12,558 nt of DNA from contig JAEDGL010000067.1 of assembly GCA_016297535.1 (NCBI GenBank), positions 1-12,558 on the forward strand, given 5' to 3'. Shown one piece after another: positions 7,151 through 12,553 of this stretch; the stretch's first letter is position 1, and each line of letters starts with the position of its first letter. This DNA is from Clostridia bacterium. GTDB lineage: Bacteria; Bacillota; Clostridia; Christensenellales; Aristaeellaceae. The notes below the pieces were generated by a model. The model saw only the letters and a program-made list of their open reading frames with translations, made no database searches and was not told the origin of the DNA. The position numbers and the translations under genes are program-made.

Positions 7151-7611
7151 GCGCGTTTGTACGGCAGATTGCGGTGCTTTCGGTGCTGTGGGCAATGTGC
7201 GAGCTGCTGCTTCCGGAGGGCAGGCAGCAGCGGATGGTGCGCATGACGGCAAGCCTGCTTGTGATGGCGGCGTTGCTGTCTACCGTAGGCTCGTGGCTGG
7301 GAAACGCAAGCTCCGCACAGCCTGCCATGACCCAAACGGTTCAGCAAACGGCGGAGGATACCTATCGCCGCACGGCGCTTGTGGCGTTTGCCAATCAGCT
7401 GGAAAGCTACTGCGTGCGCATGGCGCAGCGCGCGGGCTATCAGGCCGGGGCGGAGGTGTATCTTACCCTGGATGGAGAGCTGGATCATGTAAAGCTTACG
7501 CTCAATCAGCCCGAGGCTGCGCTGATATCCTCCGCCAGACTGGCGCAAACGCTATCGCAGCAGCTGGGCGTGGATGAACAACGCATATGGCTTTCGGTGG
7601 AGGGCACATGA
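7147..7611 (+). CDS. spoIIIAF: Stage III sporulation protein AF
   Basis: This 154-residue protein is anchored by two N-terminal hydrophobic helices (about 5-22 and 33-50). An extracytoplasmic domain follows (about 80-154) that in the family has a ring-building fold. The N-terminal pattern VRQIAVLSVLWAMCELLLPEG and the following RQQRMVRM loop are typical of SpoIIIAF. ATG 7147 overlaps the spoIIIAE stop as ATGA; the longer frame from 7018 would run through spoIIIAE coding sequence and is rejected. The stop overlaps spoIIIAG in the same way. The assignment rests on the N-terminal motif and position. Confidence 0.93.
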   Translation: MSAFVRQIAVLSVLWAMCELLLPEGRQQRMVRMTASLLVMAALLSTVGSWLGNASSAQPAMTQTVQQTAEDTYRRTALVAFANQLESYCVRMAQRAGYQAGAEVYLTLDGELDHVKLTLNQPEAALISSARLAQTLSQQLGVDEQRIWLSVEGT

Positions 7612-7967
7612 AAGGAAGCTTGAGCAGGCTGCCCGTGTGGATTGTGATCATCGTCGCTTTGACGCTGCTTGCGCTGATGCTTGCGCAGACGGGCCAGGGT
7701 AGCACGGCGTCGCAGCAGGAGCAGCGCATTGCGCAGGTGCTCAGTACCATGGCGGGGGCGGGACGGGTGGAGGTGGCGCTGTACTATGCGCAGCAGGAGA
7801 CGGATGTGTTTTCATCCTCCGCTGGTTCGGCACCCACGGGCGCGCTGGTGGTGGCCGAGGGCGCGGACGATATGCAGGTGCGGCTTAACCTGATCCGTGC
7901 GGTTCGTACGCTGCTTGGCCTGCCGGAAACGGCGGTGGACGTATTTGTGATGGAGGGAAAACCATGA
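7608..7967 (+). CDS. spoIIIAG: Stage III sporulation protein AG, short form
   Basis: In B. subtilis SpoIIIAG forms a large ring in the intermembrane space. This protein has one transmembrane helix (about 9-26) and a ring-building-motif domain: EQRIAQVLSTMAGAGRVEVALYY (38-60), then GALVVAEGADDMQVRLNLIRAV (78-99) and LPETAVDVFVM (105-115). It has only 119 residues, against 229 in B. subtilis. The difference is largely in the link between the first strand and the GALVVAEGA strand, which is about 17 residues here. In B. subtilis this link carries a long insertion forming the beta-triangle of the ring. ATG 7608 overlaps the spoIIIAF stop (ATGA); the longer frame from 7587 is not needed. Confidence 0.93.
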   Translation: MKGSLSRLPVWIVIIVALTLLALMLAQTGQGSTASQQEQRIAQVLSTMAGAGRVEVALYYAQQETDVFSSSAGSAPTGALVVAEGADDMQVRLNLIRAVRTLLGLPETAVDVFVMEGKP

Positions 7968-8461
7968 TGCGCAGGGAACAGGCAAGGCCCGGCTGGCACG
8001 CATGGCTCAGGCGGGGATTTCTGGCGGCGCTGGTGCTGGCAGCGGCAGCGCTGTGGTGGATGGAGGGCCGTCAACAGGCCGGGCCGGGCATTCAGCCGTC
8101 TGCAACACCGGAGCCCACGGTCTATATGGACGAACGGCTGAAGCGCGAAACCGCCTATGAGCGGGATGTAGCCGCCCTGCAGGCGCTGCTGGAAAGCGGC
8201 GCGGCCGGGGAAGCCACGCGCGCCCAGGCTGCGCAGAAGCTGACGGAGCTGATTGCCCAGCATCAAAACGAGATCGGGCTGGAAAACGCTCTGCTGGAGG
8301 CGGGGTATGATCCGGCTGTGGTGATTGTGCAAAACGGTGCGGTAACGGTTATGCTTTCCTCAGAAATGCTCAGCACGGAAACCAGCGCGAAAATCCTGGC
8401 GCTGTGCGTGGCGCATGCCGGGGTTGGGGCGGAAAACGTGCGGGTGATGGCGCTGAAATAA
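7964..8461 (+). CDS. spoIIIAH: Stage III sporulation protein AH
   Basis: This 165-residue mother-cell protein is, in the known system, the partner of forespore SpoIIQ and zippers the two membranes together. One transmembrane helix (about 18-34, after a basic WHAWLRRG) is followed by a Pro-rich linker. A YscJ/FliF-like domain occupies about 60-165, with ERDVAALQALLESGAAGEATRAQAAQKL, LENALLEAGY and VMLSSEMLSTETSAKIL. GGAGGG (7952-7957) precedes two in-frame ATGs at 7964 and 7967; I took 7964, giving an ATGA overlap with spoIIIAG, but either could be used. It is the last gene of the operon; the terminator starts 6 nt after the stop. No SpoIIQ gene is visible in the window. Confidence 0.95.
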   Translation: MMRREQARPGWHAWLRRGFLAALVLAAAALWWMEGRQQAGPGIQPSATPEPTVYMDERLKRETAYERDVAALQALLESGAAGEATRAQAAQKLTELIAQHQNEIGLENALLEAGYDPAVVIVQNGAVTVMLSSEMLSTETSAKILALCVAHAGVGAENVRVMALK

Positions 8462-8466
8462 GAAAA

Positions 8467-8495
8467 CCCGGCTGGAAGCATTGCTTCCTGCCGGG
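8467..8495. terminator. Bidirectional terminator between spoIIIAH and the DUF1622 gene
   Basis: CCCGGC-T-GGAAGC-ATT-GCTTCC-T-GCCGGG forms a 12-bp stem with a single T:T mismatch and a 3-nt loop. On the minus strand it is followed by TTTTCTTATTT. On the plus strand it is followed by AAAATTTGTCTTT. It sits between two convergent genes and can serve both; the T-run is better for the minus-strand gene. Confidence 0.85.
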
Positions 8496-8506
8496 AAAAT
8501 TTGTCT

Positions 8507-8878
8507 TTATGCTTCTTTTTGGGGTACTTCCGCCTGCTCCGTGGCCTGAACCTTTGCGGCCTTCTCACGCTTTTCTTCCTCGCCGATTTCCCAATGCAAA
8601 AGCAGTGTCAGCAGGCTGCGCAGCAGGATGATGGCGGCCAGCGTGCCCAGCTCGTTCCAGGTGGTTACGATCACGGAACGCAGCACCTCGCTGCCAATTT
8701 TGAATTCCAGGCCGAGCATAATGCCCTGCGCAAGGTTGATGCGGGTATGCTCGTCCTTGCGCACAAAGCCGATGAAGCCACGTACCATGCTGATAACAAT
8801 GACGACGATGCCGGCCAGTTCAATCAGCAGGATACAGAGACGGACAAGGTTCTCAAAATTGTGTTCAATCATTTGCAT
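8507..8878 (-). CDS. DUF1622 family membrane protein
   Basis: This 123-residue protein has three likely membrane segments (about 10-33, 47-66 and 77-96) and a charged C-terminal tail (EEEKREKAAKVQATEQAEV). The segments LIELAGIVVIVISMVRGF, RINLAQGIMLGLEFKIGSEVLRSVI and LGTLAAIILLRSLLTLLLHWEI match DUF1622, a family of small membrane proteins of unknown function. AGGAGG (minus strand 8895-8890) lies 11 nt before the ATG at 8878; a second ATG at 8872 is less well placed. The gene converges on spoIIIAH and diverges from hemW. A good sigma-A-type promoter lies at 8944-8971, inside the 5' end of hemW. I do not infer a role. Confidence 0.88.
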   Translation of the reverse strand: MQMIEHNFENLVRLCILLIELAGIVVIVISMVRGFIGFVRKDEHTRINLAQGIMLGLEFKIGSEVLRSVIVTTWNELGTLAAIILLRSLLTLLLHWEIGEEEKREKAAKVQATEQAEVPQKEA

Positions 8879-8904
8879 GGTGGTAGCGGCCTCCTGTGTG
8901 GTTG

Positions 8905-8913
8905 TGATATAAT
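8905..8913 (+). promoter_or_regulatory. Candidate extended -10 promoter of hemW
   Basis: TG-A-TATAAT is a complete extended -10 element. No recognisable -35 lies 16-18 nt upstream. A start near 8920 would leave a short leader of about 13 nt that still contains GGGGGGA before the hemW TTG start. Confidence 0.5.
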
Positions 8914-8932
8914 CGCAACGGGGGGATGCGAC

Positions 8933-10099
8933 TTGTACTTACAATTATACCTGCATTTTCCGTTTTGTAAACGAAAATGTTTGTACTGCGATTTCTGCTC
9001 CGCCGCCGAAACGGCTGAAACCGTTGAGGCATATTGCCATGCGCTGCAAAAGGAAATTTTTCTCATGGCCCGGAAATACCCGCAGGCACGTGTAAGCACA
9101 GTGTTTCTGGGCGGCGGAACGCCCACGATAGTGCCGCCCGGGACAATGGCGGGCGTGCTGGACGCGCTGGAAAAGGCGTTTGTCTTTTTGCCGGATGCGG
9201 AGTTTACCGCCGAGGGCAATCCCGGTACCCTCACGGATGAATGGCTGGAAATGGCCATGGGCTACGGCCTCAACCGGCTGTCGCTTGGTGTGCAGGCGGC
9301 GCAGGATTGGCTGCTGCAGGGGATCGGGCGCATTCATACCGCCGGTCAGGCGGAGCAGGCCGTGCGGCTTGCCCGAAAGCATGGCGTGCGCAATCTCAAT
9401 CTGGATGCGATGTTTGGCCTGCCGGGACAGCGGGAGGCGGATTACCTGGATACGCTTGCCGCCTTCCGTGACTGGGACGCGGAGCACATTTCCGCCTACA
9501 GCCTGATTCTGGAGGAGGAAACGCCGCTGTACCGGCTGGTGAATGCCGGCCATGTGGAGCTGCCGGATGAGGATGCGGTGGCCGCCATGTACGAGCACGG
9601 CATCGACTATCTGGAGCGTTCGGGCTATCAGCGCTACGAAATCAGCAACTTTGCCAGACCCGGCTTTGCGTGCCGCCACAACACAGGCTACTGGCAGGGC
9701 GAGTGGTATCTGGGGCTGGGCGTGGCTGCGCACAGCATGCTGCCAACGGATGCACTCGGCGCGGCGTGGATGAGAAAGGGAAATGCGGGAAATGTACAGG
9801 CCTATATCAGCGCGCTCACCTGCGGGCAGGAGGCACCGGTGGACGGCGTGGATTATATTGTTCCCGCAGAGGCCCGGTTTGAGACCATGATGCTTGGCCT
9901 GCGCACCACCCTTGGGGTATCGGAACAGCAATTTGAAAAGCGGCATGGCCGGAGCCTGCGCCAATGTTACGGAGAACGGCTGGACGGATTGGTGAAGGAC
10001 GGGCTGGGACAATGGAAGGAAGGCCGCTTTGCCCTTACTCCGCGCGGCCTTGAGGTGCAGAACGACGTACTGCTGCGTTTGATGGAGGAACAGGAATGA
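8933..10099 (+). CDS. hemW: HemW-type radical SAM protein (heme chaperone family)
   Basis: This 388-residue member of the HemN/HemW radical SAM family carries the cluster motif C12-x3-C16-x2-C19 in HFPFCKRKCLYCDF, with FLGGGTPT (58-65), RLSLGVQ and FGLPGQ following. The HemW hallmarks YEISNFA, CRHNTGYWQGEWYLGLGVAAHS and a C-terminal winged-helix-like region (about 300-388) are present. HemW was long annotated as oxygen-independent coproporphyrinogen oxidase but binds and delivers heme; the family CxxxCxxC lacks the final CxC seen in HemN. The only fitting start is TTG 8933, with GGGGGGA just upstream; no in-frame ATG precedes the Cys motif, and the ATG at 8926 is out of frame. The stop overlaps the acetyltransferase start as ATGA. 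Confidence 0.94.
   Translation: MYLQLYLHFPFCKRKCLYCDFCSAAETAETVEAYCHALQKEIFLMARKYPQARVSTVFLGGGTPTIVPPGTMAGVLDALEKAFVFLPDAEFTAEGNPGTLTDEWLEMAMGYGLNRLSLGVQAAQDWLLQGIGRIHTAGQAEQAVRLARKHGVRNLNLDAMFGLPGQREADYLDTLAAFRDWDAEHISAYSLILEEETPLYRLVNAGHVELPDEDAVAAMYEHGIDYLERSGYQRYEISNFARPGFACRHNTGYWQGEWYLGLGVAAHSMLPTDALGAAWMRKGNAGNVQAYISALTCGQEAPVDGVDYIVPAEARFETMMLGLRTTLGVSEQQFEKRHGRSLRQCYGERLDGLVKDGLGQWKEGRFALTPRGLEVQNDVLLRLMEEQE
8944..8971 (-). promoter_or_regulatory. Candidate sigma-A promoter of the DUF1622 gene
   Basis: On the minus strand TTTACA (8971-8966), 16 nt, TATAAT (8949-8944). That is 5 of 6 for the -35 and 6 of 6 for the -10. It lies within the first codons of hemW on the other strand. Transcription would start near 8937 and give a leader of about 60 nt. 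Confidence 0.6.
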
Positions 10100-10590
10100 T
10101 TCAGACGGAACGTCTTCTTCTGCGCCGCCCGGAGCCGGGGGATGCGGATGACTTTTTTGATATCTTTACCGATGCATCAACCTGCCAAAGCGACGGCGGC
10201 TATCTGCCCTACACCGTCAGGGACGAGGCATTTCAAAGGGATTTTGATTGTATTGTAAAGGACGCTTCCAATCGCCTGTTTGCCGTGGAAAAGCAGAGCG
10301 GTCGCGTGATCGGCGTGCTGCACCTGATGGATACGGAGACGGAGGGGGAAAAGGAAATCGGCTATGTGATTCAACGCAACTGGCGCAGACGCGGCTATGC
10401 CTCCGAGGCGCTGGAGGCGGTGATGGTGCTGCTGAGGGCGGAGGGAATCCGCCGCATCCGTTGCACCGTCTATCTGTTTAACACCCCAAGCCAGCGCTTG
10501 TTGGAAAAGCTTGGCTTTGCCTGCGTGGGACTGGTGGAAAAACAGGATCCGCAATGGAACGAAAGCATCTATGAAAAGCATATGAAATAA
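10096..10590 (+). CDS. GNAT family N-acetyltransferase, RimJ/RimL type
   Basis: This 164-residue protein would transfer an acetyl group from acetyl-CoA to an amine. It opens with the typical IQTERLLLRRPEPGDADDFF. The acetyl-CoA pyrophosphate-binding signature (Q/R-x-x-G-x-G/A) is R97-R-R-G100-Y-A102, following EIGYVIQRNW. The C-terminal NTPSQRLLEKLGFACVG is the usual final strand-helix-strand. These features point to the Acetyltransf_3 subgroup, which includes ribosomal-protein and small-molecule acetylases; the substrate cannot be read from the sequence. ATG 10096 overlaps the hemW stop, so the two genes are translated as a unit. The hairpin directly after the TAA stop is the likely end of the transcript. 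Confidence 0.93.
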   Translation: MIQTERLLLRRPEPGDADDFFDIFTDASTCQSDGGYLPYTVRDEAFQRDFDCIVKDASNRLFAVEKQSGRVIGVLHLMDTETEGEKEIGYVIQRNWRRRGYASEALEAVMVLLRAEGIRRIRCTVYLFNTPSQRLLEKLGFACVGLVEKQDPQWNESIYEKHMK

Positions 10591-10615
10591 AGCCAGGAGG
10601 GAGTTTCTCCTGGCT
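10591..10615 (+). terminator. Terminator-like hairpin after the GNAT gene, left copy of a 25-bp direct repeat
   Basis: A 9-bp stem AGCCAGGAG/CTCCTGGCT has a 7-nt loop and begins at the base after the GNAT stop codon. The identical 25 bases recur at 10784-10808, where they are followed by TTTTG. Here the T-run is replaced by TTCAG, the start of a palindromic repeat element. This suggests the original terminator was split or duplicated when the element arrived. Confidence 0.7.
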
Positions 10616-10783
10616 TCAGACTGTCGATAAACCTTATCGGGAGTTGTCAGAGGGGCCGCAGCCCCTCTGACTTTGGTTCGTATCGCCCGGCTTTGCCGGG
10701 CGGGGAGTTTTCGGCCTTGCCGAAAACATTTCCGCCAGTTTTTGCCGGAAAAGATCGCGAAGCGAGCTTTTTCGACACGCTGA
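10616..10783 (+). repeat. Palindromic repeat element with imperfect terminal inverted repeats (copy 1)
   Basis: The element is 168 bp with no open frame. The left end TCAGACTGTCGATAAA and the complement of the right end, TCAGCGTGTCGAAAAA, agree at 13 of 16 positions. Inside is a chain of hairpins: an 11-bp stem (10646-10671, GTCAGAGGGGC arm), CGCCCGG/CCGGGCG (10684-10702), GTTTTCGG/CCGAAAAC (10707-10727), TTTCCG/CGGAAA (10729-10751), and TCGC/GCGA (about 10755-10765). Bases 10646-10697 match 12378-12429 at 50 of 52 positions. It is bracketed by a 25-bp direct repeat. Confidence 0.75.
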
Positions 10784-10813
10784 AGCCAGGAGGGAGTTTC
10801 TCCTGGCTTTTGA
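10784..10813 (+). terminator. Terminator hairpin, right copy of the 25-bp direct repeat
   Basis: It carries the same 25 bases as 10591-10615 (stem AGCCAGGAG/CTCCTGGCT), here followed by TTTTG. This makes a better plus-strand terminator for hemW-GNAT than the left copy. It also lies 10 nt beyond the stop codon of the minus-strand DUF3795 gene, so it may stop transcripts from both sides, although no T-run follows on the minus strand. Confidence 0.7.
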
Positions 10814-10818
10814 TTGGT

Positions 10819-11235
10819 CTATGTCCGACCCTTTCTGAATTCATCCATGTTCCTTTTGCAGTTGTAGGCTTCCAGCAGGGCTTCCTCCTCCCAGGTCCAA
10901 CACTTTTCCACATCAATGCGCTGCACCAGCTCCTCGTGAGTGGGCTCGGCAGGAAAAATGGCGCAGGGGTATGCCTCACACCAGCCGCAATGGGGGTACC
11001 CTTTTTGCATCACGCATTGACGGGCCCTGCAGTCGGGATCCAGACGTATGGCGTCGTGATTGTTGCAGGTGCAGCCATCGCAGATGATGGTTTGCGGGTC
11101 GGGGTGATAGCCGGGCTCCATTTTCTCAAACACTGCGCAGATTTGTGCGCGCCGGTCCTGCTTTTCCACGTTGGGCCGGTAGATCAGGCACAGATCGCAG
11201 CGCATGCCGCAGCGGGAAAACAGCTTTTCACTCAA
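10819..11235 (-). CDS. DUF3795 cysteine-rich protein, stand-alone
   Basis: This 138-residue protein of unknown function contains 14 cysteines in a DUF3795-like arrangement: RCGMRCDLC, then IICDGCTC, DPDCRARQC and the closing HCGWCEAYPC. These are likely metal ligands (inference). It resembles the C-terminal half of the upstream gene product, so the two are probably paralogous domains. I favour TTG 11235, which overlaps the upstream stop within TTGAGTGA and has AGAGGG 8 nt before it. The alternative ATG at 11259 adds MKRKRAKP and has no visible ribosome-binding site. The much longer open frame upstream is a shadow of the fusion gene. It is the last gene of a three-gene minus-strand operon. Confidence 0.85.
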   Translation of the reverse strand: MSEKLFSRCGMRCDLCLIYRPNVEKQDRRAQICAVFEKMEPGYHPDPQTIICDGCTCNNHDAIRLDPDCRARQCVMQKGYPHCGWCEAYPCAIFPAEPTHEELVQRIDVEKCWTWEEEALLEAYNCKRNMDEFRKGRT

Positions 11236-12013
11236 CGGCTTCGCCCTCTTTCTTTTCATACTGATAGGGCACATAGGGCAGAATGCCCCAGGTAATCTCA
11301 TCCGCCAGATGAGTTTCGGTGTGCACCATGGAACGGTGATCGGCCGTGGTAGCCTTGAGACAGGGAAACTGAGAGCATTGTGCGCAGCCGGACAGGCCTT
11401 TCTGCGCGGCGCAGGACTTGGCGGGGCAGGGCGCATCGTGACAGTAGCAGGTATCGCTCAGGCATCCGCCGCAGCGCATGCTCCAGTCGCTTTCGCCCCA
11501 CATGCGGTCCAGATACGGTTTCATCAGGGCGCGCTGCTCATCCGTGGTGCCGGTATAGTGGATGCACAGGTCGCAGCGCTGGCCGCACATGCCGTATACG
11601 GCTGTCTGCGCGGGAAAGGGCTTGCGGTTGGGCTTCTTTTTGAGAAGCACCAGCTTTTTTACTTCTGCCAGCTGCTCGGGCGTGGTTACGTCGATAAACA
11701 GCCATTTGCCGTCGTGATGGGTTTTGGAGACGTCGTAATACGCCAGAAGAAAGGGAGAAAACGCCTCCCTGTGCGCTTCAAACAGCTCGCGTTCCTTCTG
11801 GCCCAGAACCACCAGAAAGGTTAAATGATCCTGCCGGAGATAAACGGTCAGGATGGTTTTGCCGCCCTGACGGAAGCGGAGAGTGTCCTTGCCGTTGCCG
11901 GTTTCATCCAGCCGGTAGTGCCCGCGCATAAACACCATGATCTCGTGGCTGATGGCCGCAAGCCCCTGCAGCGGGCTGCCATACCCCTGCTGAGGATAAT
12001 CGATGGCTGCCAT
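11228..12013 (-). CDS. DUF3788-DUF3795 fusion protein
   Basis: This 261-residue protein has two parts. Residues about 15-130 match DUF3788 (LRFRQGGKTILTVYLRQDHLTFLVVLGQKERELFE, then YYDVSKTHHDGKWLFIDV and a LLKKKP end). Residues about 138-235 form a DUF3795 domain with twelve cysteines: C143, C147, C150, C181, C184, C189, C191, C196, C201, C210, C213, C218. Neither domain has a function I can name; the cysteine pattern suggests zinc or iron-sulfur binding. ATG 12013 has GGAGAT 8 nt upstream and starts 6 nt after the zinc-ribbon gene. The stop overlaps the start of the following DUF3795 gene. The protein looks intact, with no signal peptide or membrane helix. Confidence 0.88.
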   Translation of the reverse strand: MAAIDYPQQGYGSPLQGLAAISHEIMVFMRGHYRLDETGNGKDTLRFRQGGKTILTVYLRQDHLTFLVVLGQKERELFEAHREAFSPFLLAYYDVSKTHHDGKWLFIDVTTPEQLAEVKKLVLLKKKPNRKPFPAQTAVYGMCGQRCDLCIHYTGTTDEQRALMKPYLDRMWGESDWSMRCGGCLSDTCYCHDAPCPAKSCAAQKGLSGCAQCSQFPCLKATTADHRSMVHTETHLADEITWGILPYVPYQYEKKEGEAVE

Positions 12014-12019
12014 GGTTTT

Positions 12020-12280
12020 TCATCTCCATCTTTTGAGCGTTGGAAAGAGCTGGTGCATTTCATCCAGCAGCTCCTGCTCGGTTTTGTCCGGCCTTGCCTG
12101 TTTTTCAAAGGGCAGACAGGTCTGAATCATTTGCTCCATGGTGCAGTTTGCCAGAAACTGGCCCTGATCGTAGCAGTAGCTGCAATAATCCGGGTTGGGC
12201 GTACCGTCCTTCTCGGTGCCGTAGCGGGCACCGGGTGCGTTCATGGGCATGCTGCAGCTTTGACATAGTTTGAGTTCCGT
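12020..12280 (-). CDS. Zinc-ribbon protein, possibly with an ACG start
   Basis: This small cytoplasmic protein of about 86 residues matches the putative zinc-ribbon family typified by LCQSCSMPM, YGTEKDG, DYCSYCYDQGQF and CTMEQMIQTCLPF. The two CxxC pairs are the likely zinc ligands; the function is unknown. The start is unusual. No ATG, GTG or TTG lies in frame between 12343 and the zinc motif, yet an excellent AAAGGAGG (12289-12296) stands exactly 8 nt before an ACG at 12280, which would give MELKLCQSC. The conventional alternative is ATG 12343, adding 21 residues unlike the family, with no ribosome-binding site, and upstream of the predicted transcription start. It is the first gene of the cysteine-rich operon. 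Confidence 0.8.
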   Translation of the reverse strand, partial: TELKLCQSCSMPMNAPGARYGTEKDGTPNPDYCSYCYDQGQFLANCTMEQMIQTCLPFEKQARPDKTEQELLDEMHQLFPTLKRWR

Positions 12281-12319
12281 TTGATTTGCCTCCTTTTGTT
12301 TGGTGTTGAGCGTACCAAA

Positions 12320-12348
12320 AGCATAGCGTGCAAAACCTGACATCAACC
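12320..12348 (-). promoter_or_regulatory. Candidate promoter of the cysteine-rich operon
   Basis: On the minus strand a -10 TATGCT (12325-12320) is preceded by GGTTGA at 17 nt, or TTGATG at 15 nt; the -35 is weak. The -35 region lies within the hairpin at 12336-12354. The predicted start near 12313 gives a leader of about 33 nt before the ACG at 12280. Confidence 0.45.
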
Positions 12349-12458
12349 GTCAGGGTTGAAAAAACTTTCAGGGAGTAGTCAGAGGGGACGCAGTCCCTCT
12401 GACTTTGGTTCGTATCGCCCGGCTTTGCCAGGCTAAGAACCTGACATCAACCGTCAGG
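12334..12458 (+). repeat. Palindromic repeat unit bracketed by a 21-bp hairpin direct repeat (copy 2)
   Basis: The hairpin CCTGACATCAACCGTCAGG occurs at 12336-12354 and again at 12440-12458, each preceded by AA, so 21 bases are identical. Between them lies a unit reading GTTGAAAAAAC, then the stem at 12378-12403, then TTTGGTTCGTATCGCCCGG. Bases 12378-12429 match 10646-10697 at 50 of 52 positions. Confidence 0.7.
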
Positions 12459-12460
12459 TT

Positions 12461-12553
12461 TCAGGCTGTCGATAAACCCTCTGGGAGGCGTCGGAGGGCC
12501 GCAGCCCTCCGACTCTTGTTCCGAGCCCAGCGACATGTGCGGTGGGCTCGGAA
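12461..12553 (+). repeat. Palindromic repeat unit (copy 3)
   Basis: It starts TCAGGCTGTCGATAAACC directly after the second hairpin copy. A perfect 10-bp stem follows, with arms GTCGGAGGGC and GCCCTCCGAC and a CGCA loop. It ends in the long hairpin TTCCGAGCCCA (12519-12529) / TGGGCTCGGAA (12543-12553). The same module order appears, inverted, at 3062-3150. The family probably continues beyond the window. Confidence 0.72.

Noticed and set aside
8501..8932. Upstream extension of the hemW frame
   Set aside because: It runs antisense through the DUF1622 gene; the HemW family begins just before the HFPFC motif, which fits TTG 8933.
8926..8970. A 14-codon frame from ATG 8926 overlapping the hemW start (possible leader peptide)
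   Set aside because: The G-run touches the ATG with no spacer, so a ribosome could hardly start there; probably chance.
8945..10012. A 355-codon minus-strand open frame
   Set aside because: It is antisense to hemW, with no ribosome-binding site and low-complexity composition.
10693..11824. Plus-strand open frames of about 200 codons over the cysteine-rich genes
   Set aside because: They are antisense to the DUF3795 and DUF3788 proteins, whose cysteine motifs are clear on the minus strand; one also runs through the repeat element.
12378..12403. The two base differences from 10646-10671 considered as a compensatory pair
   Set aside because: In the straight register they give a G:T and an A:G, not a restored pair, so I did not count them as covariation.
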